A stretch of DNA of 5,214 nt from CAZYHU01 sp964524475. GTDB taxonomy: Bacteria; Patescibacteriota; Minisyncoccia; Phycocordibacterales; UBA1006. The notes beneath the pieces were generated by a model. That model searched no databases. It had not been told where the DNA came from and saw nothing but the letters and a program-made list of their open reading frames with translations. Positions within the stretch are counted from its first letter, which is position 1. Each line of letters starts with the position of its first letter. The DNA lies in NCBI GenBank assembly GCA_964524475.1, contig CAZGCO010000016.1:1-5214 (forward strand), in the 5' to 3' direction. This document shows positions 1 to 4,750 of this stretch, piece after piece. The position numbers were made by a program, and so were the translations under genes.

Positions 1-2
1 CT

Positions 3-1733
3 ACAAATGGTGGGGTTACGATTAATCCAAGTACGGGTGATTTTTCTGGATATGCATGGAGTCAGAATTTTGGATGGATTCATTTTGATCCTAATGTTGC
101 TAACAAGTCAGTACGTACTGATTGGAATGGCGCTGGATGTGTTACCCCTGGCGGAGGTGGTGGCGGAGGCGGAGGTGGAGAAACTCCTCCTAATCCTACG
201 GTAGATATATGTACCAATCTCCCAGGTGTTCAGTTATCGGTGCCTGGTAGTTATACAAAAAATCCAATTACCCCAGGTGTTCCTGGTGTGTGTACTCTAT
301 TAGTGACGACAACCCTCTGTTCTGACGGTATTGATAATGACGGTGATGGACTAATTGATTATCCTACTGATCCTGGGTGTGTTTCCTATGTTGATAATTC
401 AGAATTAAATGCTGTTTCATTGTTTGTTTGTTCTGACGGTATTGATAATGACGGTGATGGACTAATTGATTACCCAGCTGATCCTGGGTGTAGTAATGGG
501 TTGGATATGTCAGAATATAATGCACCTGTAGATGCCTGTCCATTATTGCCTGGTGTACAAACCGATACATCACTTTGTCCAGTTATTGGGCCGTTACCTA
601 TTGACCCACCACCGGTAAATCCATCACCAATAGATCCTGTATCTGGCAGGGATGGTGGTAATGGCGGGGGTTATGATTATTGTCCAGATATGGAGGGTGT
701 TCAGGAGAGTCCGCGTGCTTGCCCAGGATATATTCAACCTCTTGCAGGTGCGTCTAACGGTGGTTTTGCTCCCAGTCCGTTTGCTATCGCTACGTCATCA
801 CTCGTGAAAAAACTTGATGAATTACCTGTCCCTGTAGAACCTGTCGCTGCGGTGGTTGCAGGACTTGGTATTATTGCCAGTATTCCAGGACTCGTTACAC
901 GATTATTACATGTGCTTTTGACCGTGTTTGCATATCGCAGACAAAAACAGTGGGGTATTGTATATGATTCTATCACCAAAGAACCCTTGGACCCAGCTAT
1001 TGTAACGGTTATTGATGTTGCGACAGGTAATGAAATTGATCAAAAAACAACTGATATCGAGGGACGTTATGGATTTCTTTTGCAATCTGGTGCATATCGT
1101 ATTACTGCAGGAAAATCACACTATCAATTTCCTTCACAAATATTAGCAGGTAAAACATCTGATGAAGCATATAATAATTTGTATTTCGGAGATGTGTTTA
1201 CGGTTGATACTAATTCAGCGACAGATTTGGTGGTTACATTGAATATTCCTATGGATAAAATGGGTGAAGATTGGAATCAAGAAGAAAAAAAACGTATGGG
1301 AATCTTTCATTATTTTACTATTAAAAATGAAATCCTTAACAAGATTTTCAAGGTATTGTTTTTAGTCGGATTTATTTTGTCGGTAGGTACTGTATTGTTA
1401 TATCCTGGGTTATGGAATTATAGTATTATCTTTGTATATATTGTTATTGCAATATTGGGGATATTGGGTGCTGGTCCCGTGCACGGTGCACAGATTATGT
1501 ATCAAGGGAAACCATTACCTTATGCATATTTACAAGTATTTAATGCTCATTTACATAACGAGGTAGCGCATCGTGTAGCTAATGACCAGGGACAATATTA
1601 TATCTTGATCCCTAACGGAGATTATTATATGACTATCAGTCAGCGTAATCCTGACGGATCAAAAACATTAATTCACACCACAGAACCGTTTGAAATTACC
1701 AAGGGAGTCGTCAATGAAAACTTTGTCTTATAA
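3..1733 (+). CDS. Multidomain surface/membrane protein with Asp-rich repeats and carboxypeptidase-regulatory-like domains (5' end missing)
   Basis: The frame is open from the window edge, so the start is upstream; the GTG at 240 is internal. The visible 576 residues begin with a GYAWS..FGWIHF module (about 17-28), then a run of ten glycines (50-59), a CTNLPGVQ motif (70-77), two 21-residue Cys-bounded repeats with DNDGDG cores (106-126, 143-163), two more C..(L/M).GVQ motifs (179, 227) separated by a Pro-rich linker, and a hydrophobic segment (about 281-310) ending in RRQKQ. A carboxypeptidase-regulatory-like beta domain follows, starting WGIVYDS (317-about 402). Two more hydrophobic helices (about 451-470 and 473-492) precede a second such domain at the C-terminus (about 497-576). 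The Asp-rich repeats resemble calcium-binding loops. I recall this module order from Parcubacteria hypothetical proteins. An envelope-anchored adhesion or structural role is inference; no enzyme motif is visible. Confidence 0.85.
   Translation, partial: TNGGVTINPSTGDFSGYAWSQNFGWIHFDPNVANKSVRTDWNGAGCVTPGGGGGGGGGGETPPNPTVDICTNLPGVQLSVPGSYTKNPITPGVPGVCTLLVTTTLCSDGIDNDGDGLIDYPTDPGCVSYVDNSELNAVSLFVCSDGIDNDGDGLIDYPADPGCSNGLDMSEYNAPVDACPLLPGVQTDTSLCPVIGPLPIDPPPVNPSPIDPVSGRDGGNGGGYDYCPDMEGVQESPRACPGYIQPLAGASNGGFAPSPFAIATSSLVKKLDELPVPVEPVAAVVAGLGIIASIPGLVTRLLHVLLTVFAYRRQKQWGIVYDSITKEPLDPAIVTVIDVATGNEIDQKTTDIEGRYGFLLQSGAYRITAGKSHYQFPSQILAGKTSDEAYNNLYFGDVFTVDTNSATDLVVTLNIPMDKMGEDWNQEEKKRMGIFHYFTIKNEILNKIFKVLFLVGFILSVGTVLLYPGLWNYSIIFVYIVIAILGILGAGPVHGAQIMYQGKPLPYAYLQVFNAHLHNEVAHRVANDQGQYYILIPNGDYYMTISQRNPDGSKTLIHTTEPFEITKGVVNENFVL
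150..179 (+). repeat. Poly-glycine tract (10 Gly codons)
   Basis: Ten consecutive GGN codons of mixed GGC, GGA and GGT form a flexible linker between the FGWI module and the first LPGVQ motif. Mixed codons make it less prone to simple slippage, but Gly-rich tracts are common sites of length variation. Confidence 0.85.
318..491 (+). repeat. Two direct 63-bp coding repeats (Cys-DNDGDG-Cys units), 111-bp period
   Basis: Units at 318-380 and 429-491 each encode 21 residues bounded by cysteines. The first 44 bases (318-361 and 429-472) are identical, and only four differences occur in the remaining 19 bases (362/473, 365/476, 366/477 and none in the final 12 apart from these). Each unit carries an Asp/Asn-rich core (SDGIDNDGDG) like Ca2+-binding loops and paired Cys that could form a disulfide. 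DNA-level identity, including synonymous positions, indicates recent duplication or gene conversion. Confidence 0.9.
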
Positions 1734-1736
1734 TAC

Positions 1737-1765
1737 TTGCATTTTTATTAGATATGCTATATAGT
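1737..1765 (+). promoter_or_regulatory. Candidate promoter P1 just after the surface-protein stop
   Basis: TTGCAT (1737-1742), a 17-bp spacer and TATAGT (1760-1765, 5/6 to TATAAT) give a predicted start near 1772. It lies upstream of the 1814-1841 terminator, so a transcript from it would be about 70 nt unless it reads through. It may be a short RNA source or simply an AT-rich coincidence. Confidence 0.3.
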
Positions 1766-1813
1766 CTAGTTTTAATTAGGTATTAAAAATTAAGATACAA
1801 AGGATAAAAAACT

Positions 1814-1845
1814 TGTCTCGCTGTTGAAGCGAGACATTTTTATTT
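1814..1845 (+). terminator. Intrinsic terminator after the surface-protein gene
   Basis: A perfect 9-bp stem (TGTCTCGCT, 1814-1822, with AGCGAGACA, 1828-1836) closes a 5-nt loop and is followed by TTTTTATTT. It lies 80 nt beyond the stop at 1733 and separates that gene from rpsL. Confidence 0.85.
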
Positions 1846-1872
1846 GCATTTTTTTATAAAATATGGTATGTT
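1844..1872 (+). promoter_or_regulatory. Candidate rpsL-rpsG promoter P2
   Basis: TTGCAT (1844-1849), a 17-bp spacer and TATGTT (1867-1872, 4/6) would start transcription near 1879 and give a leader of about 134 nt before rpsL. The -35 begins inside the terminator's T-rich tail. The same TTGCAT hexamer and 17-bp spacing recur before dcd. A second weaker option, TTGCAC (1975-1980) with TATTTT (1999-2004), would give an almost leaderless rpsL transcript. Confidence 0.4.
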
Positions 1873-1889
1873 CTGTTGGTCTTTTGTGT

Positions 1890-1914
1890 AAGATACGTAC
1901 AGAGTAATATCTTC
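1890..1914 (+). other. rpsL leader element containing the shared GTACAGAGTAATAT motif
   Basis: AAGATA (1890-1895) can pair with TATCTT (1908-1913) around a loop holding the motif at 1897-1910; within it TAC-AGA-GTA can form a mini-hairpin. The motif recurs in the rplK leader at 2999-3012 with one substitution, and both copies are followed by CTTC. Each copy sits 12-19 nt after a predicted transcription start. Function is unknown; a shared ribosomal-protein leader signal is a hypothesis. Confidence 0.35.
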
Positions 1915-1931
1915 TTGATATCTCTGGATCG

Positions 1932-1968
1932 TGTACGAAACTGACTCATAGCTGGGGAGGTTCGTATA
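1932..1968 (+). promoter_or_regulatory. Hairpin in the rpsL leader presenting a GGAGG
   Basis: An 8-bp stem (1932-1939 with 1961-1968, one G-U pair) encloses a 21-nt loop ending in GGGGAGG (1954-1960). The GGAGG is a perfect Shine-Dalgarno core but is 52 nt from the rpsL ATG. It is 9 nt from an out-of-frame ATG at 1970, which opens a 42-codon frame overlapping rpsL to 2098. It could be a regulatory or standby site; it could also be chance. Confidence 0.3.
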
Positions 1969-2012
1969 AATGATTTGCACATTATTTCAATTTTTTTGTA
2001 TTTTTTATTATT

Positions 2013-2432
2013 ATGCCAACAATCAATCAGTTAGCAAAAAAAGGACGAAAAAAGGTAGTTACCCGATCAAAAGCAGTAGCTTTGCGTCGTGGATTTAACG
2101 CCCTTGAAAATCGTCCTACATCATTCCCGTCACCATTTAAACGTGGAGTATGTACCAAAGTTACCACAACCACTCCAAAGAAACCTAACTCGGCTTTGCG
2201 TAAAATCGCCCGTGTTCGGTTAACTAACGGAATGGAAGTAACTGCTTACATCCCAGGAATCGGGCACAATCTGCAGGAACACTCGGTAGTTATGATCCGT
2301 GGAGGACGTGTAAAAGACCTTATCGGGGTACGTTACACTATTGTCCGTGGAGTATTGGATACTAAAGGGGTCGACAAACGTATGAACTCTCGTTCACGTT
2401 ACGGTACGAAACGACCAAAAGCAGCTAAATAA
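2013..2432 (+). CDS. rpsL: 30S ribosomal protein uS12
   Basis: uS12 sits at the decoding centre near h44 and at the 50S interface, and affects decoding accuracy. The 139-residue product starts MPTINQL and carries the family core TTTPKKPNSALRK (52-64), GIGHNLQEHS (82-91), RGGRVKDL (96-103) and a basic tail SRYGTKRPK (128-136). It is longer than the 124-residue E. coli protein because of a 13-residue insertion in the segment between ALRR (23-26) and KRGVC (43-47). Lysines equivalent to E. coli K43 and K88 are kept (K56, K101). The usually invariant Pro91 equivalent is Ile104. The ATG is the only start consistent with the family N-terminus: a TGA lies in frame at 1971. No Shine-Dalgarno precedes it, only a T/A-rich stretch. 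It is followed 11 nt later by rpsG. Confidence 0.98.
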   Translation: MPTINQLAKKGRKKVVTRSKAVALRRGFNALENRPTSFPSPFKRGVCTKVTTTTPKKPNSALRKIARVRLTNGMEVTAYIPGIGHNLQEHSVVMIRGGRVKDLIGVRYTIVRGVLDTKGVDKRMNSRSRYGTKRPKAAK

Positions 2433-2443
2433 TTCTCTCGTAT

Positions 2444-2911
2444 ATGCGTAAAAAAGTTCCTAATCGTAATATCCCGAATCCAGATCCAAAATTCCATAGT
2501 TTGAAACTTGCTAAATTCATTAACACGGTTATGTGGAGTGGTAAGAAAGAAACTGCTATGGCTATTGTATATGGAGCGTTTGATATTATCCGTGAAAAAT
2601 TAGATACCGACCCACTCGAGGTTTTTGAGCTCGCTATGAAAAACGCAGGACCATTAACTGAAGTGCGTTCTCGCCGTATCGGTGGAGCGAACTATCAGGT
2701 TCCTCGCGAAGTTCGTCCAGAACGTCGTGTATCTCTTGCTACTCGTTGGATTATCGAAGCGGCTCGATCTAAAAAAGGTCAAGCTATGCACGTAAAACTC
2801 GCTGATGAAATCATTGCAGCAAGTAAAAACGAAGGTACAGCAATCACTAAAAAAGAAAACACTCACAAAATGGCAGAAGCCAACAAAGCCTTTGCACACT
2901 TTGCGTGGTAA
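2444..2911 (+). CDS. rpsG: 30S ribosomal protein uS7
   Basis: uS7 is a primary 16S rRNA binding protein that nucleates assembly of the 30S head and contacts the E site. The 155 residues match the usual length (about 156). Recognisable parts are KFINTVMWSGKK (24-35), YGAFDIIREK (43-52), DPLEVFE (56-62), the beta-hairpin region RSRRIGGANYQVP with VRPERR (75-95), RWIIEAAR (101-108) and the C-terminal THKMAEANKAFAHFAW (140-155). It lies 11 nt after rpsL, without its own promoter, Shine-Dalgarno or terminator between them, so the pair is one operon. The fusA and tuf genes that usually follow in str operons are absent: a terminator and the rplK promoter come next. Confidence 0.98.
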   Translation: MRKKVPNRNIPNPDPKFHSLKLAKFINTVMWSGKKETAMAIVYGAFDIIREKLDTDPLEVFELAMKNAGPLTEVRSRRIGGANYQVPREVRPERRVSLATRWIIEAARSKKGQAMHVKLADEIIAASKNEGTAITKKENTHKMAEANKAFAHFAW

Positions 2912-2923
2912 TACCTTTTATTC

Positions 2924-2949
2924 AAAAACCCCGAAAAGGGTTTTTGTTT
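2924..2949 (+). terminator. Intrinsic terminator of the rpsL-rpsG operon
   Basis: AAAAACCC (2924-2931) pairs with GGGTTTTT (2938-2945) around a 6-nt loop, followed by GTTTT. It begins 12 nt after the rpsG stop. Only three G-C pairs support it, so termination may be partial. Confidence 0.75.
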
Positions 2950-2953
2950 TGTG

Positions 2954-2981
2954 TTGCTTTTTTCTCTATTCTATGTATAAT
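2954..2981 (+). promoter_or_regulatory. rplK promoter
   Basis: A perfect TATAAT (2976-2981) lies 16 bp after TTGCTT (2954-2959), just beyond the rpsG terminator tail. The predicted start near 2988 gives a leader of about 72 nt before the rplK ATG at 3060. Confidence 0.6.
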
Positions 2982-2984
2982 ACT

Positions 2985-3017
2985 GCATGTTACGCTTTGT
3001 ACAGAGTAGTATGCTTC
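2985..3017 (+). other. rplK leader hairpin with the shared GTACAGAGTAGTAT motif
   Basis: GCATGTTAC (2985-2993) can pair along its whole length with GTAGTATGC (3006-3014) using two G-U pairs, closing a 12-nt loop. The motif at 2999-3012 spans the loop and 3' arm and matches 13 of 14 bases of the rpsL leader copy at 1897-1910. It would lie at the very 5' end of the rplK transcript. Its role is unknown. Confidence 0.35.
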
Positions 3018-3059
3018 AACTACACACTCTTATCAAAATCATTTATTTTATTTAATTAT

Positions 3060-3488
3060 ATGGCAAAAAAAGTCACTAAATACCTAAAACTGCAAATCGC
3101 AGGAGGTAAAGCTACACCAGCACCACCACTTGGACCGGTACTTGGAGCAGCAGGGGTAAACATCGGAGAATTCATTAAACAGTTTAACGCGGACACTGCA
3201 AACAATGTTGGTGAACTCGTATCTGTTGCTATGACCTGTTACGATGACCGATCATTCGATTACGTTATTAAAACTCCTCCTATGTCTACACTTTTGAAAC
3301 GATTCTCAAAAGTAGAAAAAGGATCAGGAAATGCAGGACGTAAAAAAGCTGGATCTATTACTGAAGCACAGTTAACTGAAATTGCGACTATCAAGATTCC
3401 AGATTTGAACTGTCACGGTAATATCGAAGCCGCAAAGAAAATCGTTGCAGGTTCTGCACGATCTATGGGTATTGAAATCAAGGGGTAA
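3060..3488 (+). CDS. rplK: 50S ribosomal protein uL11
   Basis: uL11 binds the GTPase-associated region of 23S rRNA at the base of the stalk and takes part in factor binding and the stringent response. The 142 residues match the family length. The N-terminal domain carries TPAPPLGPVLGAAGVNI (19-35), with the proline-rich face known as the thiostrepton-site side; KTPP (71-74) links to the C-terminal RNA-binding domain, which ends GSARSMGIEI (131-140). The open frame extends upstream to 2805 inside rpsG, but the ATG at 3060 gives the canonical MAKK..KYLKLQI start and lies after the promoter. No Shine-Dalgarno is present; the upstream bases are T/A-rich. The gene stands alone between its own promoter and terminator, without the usual rplA neighbour. 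Confidence 0.98.
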   Translation: MAKKVTKYLKLQIAGGKATPAPPLGPVLGAAGVNIGEFIKQFNADTANNVGELVSVAMTCYDDRSFDYVIKTPPMSTLLKRFSKVEKGSGNAGRKKAGSITEAQLTEIATIKIPDLNCHGNIEAAKKIVAGSARSMGIEIKG

Positions 3489-3507
3489 TATCCTTTGGAA
3501 AAAACTA

Positions 3508-3540
3508 AAAAAGGCGGACACCTACAGTGTCCGCCTTTTT
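3508..3540 (+). terminator. Strong intrinsic terminator after rplK
   Basis: GGCGGACAC (3513-3521) pairs perfectly with GTGTCCGCC (3527-3535) around the loop CTACA, extended by five A-T pairs to the T tract (3536-3540). It starts 19 nt after the rplK stop and its A/T flanks make it potentially bidirectional. Confidence 0.93.
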
Positions 3541-3542
3541 GC

Positions 3543-3571
3543 TTGCATAAATATACCTAATAGGGTACGAT
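3543..3571 (+). promoter_or_regulatory. dcd promoter giving a leaderless transcript
   Basis: TTGCAT (3543-3548), exactly 17 bp, and TACGAT (3566-3571, 4/6) lie between the rplK terminator and dcd. Counting 7 nt from the end of the -10 puts the start at 3578, the A of the dcd ATG. The 37-bp gap leaves no room for a 5' UTR from any promoter located after the terminator. Confidence 0.5.
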
Positions 3572-3577
3572 TTTAAT

Positions 3578-4114
3578 ATGATTCTCTCAGATACAAAAAT
3601 TCGTGAATTGCTCCAAACAGGTGATATTGTCTTAAAACCCTATGATGATAGTTGTTTGGGGTGTAATTCATATGATACACATTTATCACCTCATTTACGT
3701 GTATATACCAATCCTGTGCTCGATGCTCGCGCACACAACCAGACAGAGGAAGTAACTATTCCAGAAGAAGGTTTTGTACTTCAACCGGGGGTACTATACC
3801 TGGGTTCAACTATTGAATATACTGAAACTCATAAACATGTTCCTTTTATCGAGGGTAAGTCTAGTACTGGGAGACTAGGTATTAATATTCATGCTACTGC
3901 AGGGCGAGGTGATGTTGGTTTTTGTGGTCATTGGACACTTGAGCTGAGTGTTATTCATCCTGTACGTGTTTATGCTGGTATGCCTATTGCACAGTTAATT
4001 TATTATGTTGTTGATGGTGAAGTAGCGGTTCCTTATAATGCCAAGAAAGATGCAAAGTATTCAGGGCAAGGAGAAAAACCAGTTGAAAGTATGATGTTTA
4101 AAAATAATTTTTAA
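3578..4114 (+). CDS. dcd: dCTP deaminase family protein
   Basis: Dcd converts dCTP to dUTP and ammonia, feeding dUMP for dTMP synthesis; it is a cytosolic trimer of the dUTPase fold. The 178-residue protein shows the active-site motif EGKSSTGRLG (92-101), the GDVGFCGHWTLEL block with the expected catalytic Glu122, a PGVLYLGSTIEYTETH strand region (70-85), and the C-terminal YNAKKDAKYSGQ (153-164) that closes over the triphosphate. The GDVGFCG version, rather than E. coli-like sequence, matches shorter Dcd proteins I recall from other bacteria. Some relatives are bifunctional dCTP deaminase/dUTPases; sequence alone does not decide this. The gene has its own promoter and terminator. The following thyX-like gene supports a role in thymidylate supply. 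Confidence 0.93.
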   Translation: MILSDTKIRELLQTGDIVLKPYDDSCLGCNSYDTHLSPHLRVYTNPVLDARAHNQTEEVTIPEEGFVLQPGVLYLGSTIEYTETHKHVPFIEGKSSTGRLGINIHATAGRGDVGFCGHWTLELSVIHPVRVYAGMPIAQLIYYVVDGEVAVPYNAKKDAKYSGQGEKPVESMMFKNNF

Positions 4115-4117
4115 AAA

Positions 4118-4144
4118 AACCTCTGTTTACAGGGGTTCTTTTTT
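4118..4144 (+). terminator. Intrinsic terminator after dcd
   Basis: AACCTCTG (4118-4125) pairs with CAGGGGTT (4130-4137, one G-U) around TTTA, preceded by an A tract and followed by C and six T (4139-4144). It starts 4 nt after the dcd stop. Confidence 0.88.
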
Positions 4145-4153
4145 GTGTATAAT
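4126..4153 (+). promoter_or_regulatory. Promoter of the thyX-like gene, overlapping the dcd terminator
   Basis: TTTACA (4126-4131, 5/6) lies in the loop and 3' arm of the dcd terminator, 16 bp from a perfect TATAAT (4148-4153). The predicted start near 4160 gives a leader of about 62 nt. That leader contains an A/T-rich 8-bp hairpin (4169-4176 with 4181-4188) and no Shine-Dalgarno before the ATG at 4222. Confidence 0.6.
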
Positions 4154-4221
4154 TCCCAAAGAAGACAAAAAGAAGCAAATGTTTCTTTGAAAAATCAATA
4201 AAAATTTTAAATCAAGTTATC

Positions 4222-4713
4222 ATGAGTAAAAAATCAATAGATCAACTAACCCAAGAAGATTGGGATAAAATCAACAAAATTGCAGATGTTGATTTCCAGC
4301 AAACAGTAACAGGTGCGACCATATATCTAATTCGCCCAAAGACTACTCTTGGTCCTGAGCACACTGCCATGCTTCAAGCGCTTTATTCAAGAAGTCCTAG
4401 TCCTATTTTATTTCACCTTTTAAAGGTTTCTGAAAATGGGGCTGAAACATTCATGGAACAATTTTATTCTGGATATGGAGATAAGTCCATTGGAGACCTA
4501 GGTCATGTTATTGTCTGTTTAGAAGGTGTTTCTATGCTTACAGCAAAGGCATGGCAAGATTCACAACAATATGCAGGGCAAGAATCATCAACCAGGTACG
4601 TAAATTTTAAAAATCAACCATTTCTTTCATTTGATAAATTAGGAAATCCTGTCCTCACAGAAGGAGAATCTATTTTTGATTTTAATCAGCAAGTGCAAGA
4701 GAAGTGGGTGTAA
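4222..4713 (+). CDS. thyX: ThyX-like protein, N-terminal fragment (frame broken at its 3' end)
   Basis: ThyX enzymes make dTMP from dUMP using methylene-tetrahydrofolate and FAD. The 163-residue frame matches the start of a long ThyX-like family seen in CPR genomes: MLQALYSRSP (50-59), FMEQFYSGYGDKSIGDLG (78-94), EGVSMLTAKA (101-110) and QESSTRYVNF (120-129). The STRY element aligns with the Ser-x-Arg-Tyr after the signature RHRx7S, but the RHR positions read DSQ (113-115) here. In the relatives I recall the first half is divergent and a second half carries RHR, so this may be a family trait. Homology resumes downstream in another frame (see 4751-5214), so the stop at 4711 is premature. Either a pseudogene or an assembly/sequencing indel explains it. 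Neighbouring dcd fits a dTMP role. The symbol is tentative. Confidence 0.75.
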   Translation: MSKKSIDQLTQEDWDKINKIADVDFQQTVTGATIYLIRPKTTLGPEHTAMLQALYSRSPSPILFHLLKVSENGAETFMEQFYSGYGDKSIGDLGHVIVCLEGVSMLTAKAWQDSQQYAGQESSTRYVNFKNQPFLSFDKLGNPVLTEGESIFDFNQQVQEKWV

Positions 4714-4750
4714 ACTTAGCAGAGGCACAACATCAAAATGGCGAAGAAGT

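Noticed and set aside
7..204. 65-residue + strand frame near the window start
   Set aside because: It overlaps the in-frame surface-protein sequence (FGWI module, poly-Gly tract) and is hydrophobic shadow translation without family features.
364..979. Two minus-strand frames inside the surface-protein gene
   Set aside because: They are antisense to a well-supported coding region and show no recognisable domains or start signals.
2805..3059. 85-residue N-terminal extension of rplK
   Set aside because: It overlaps rpsG out of frame and spans the terminator and promoter; uL11 begins at the MAKK of 3060.
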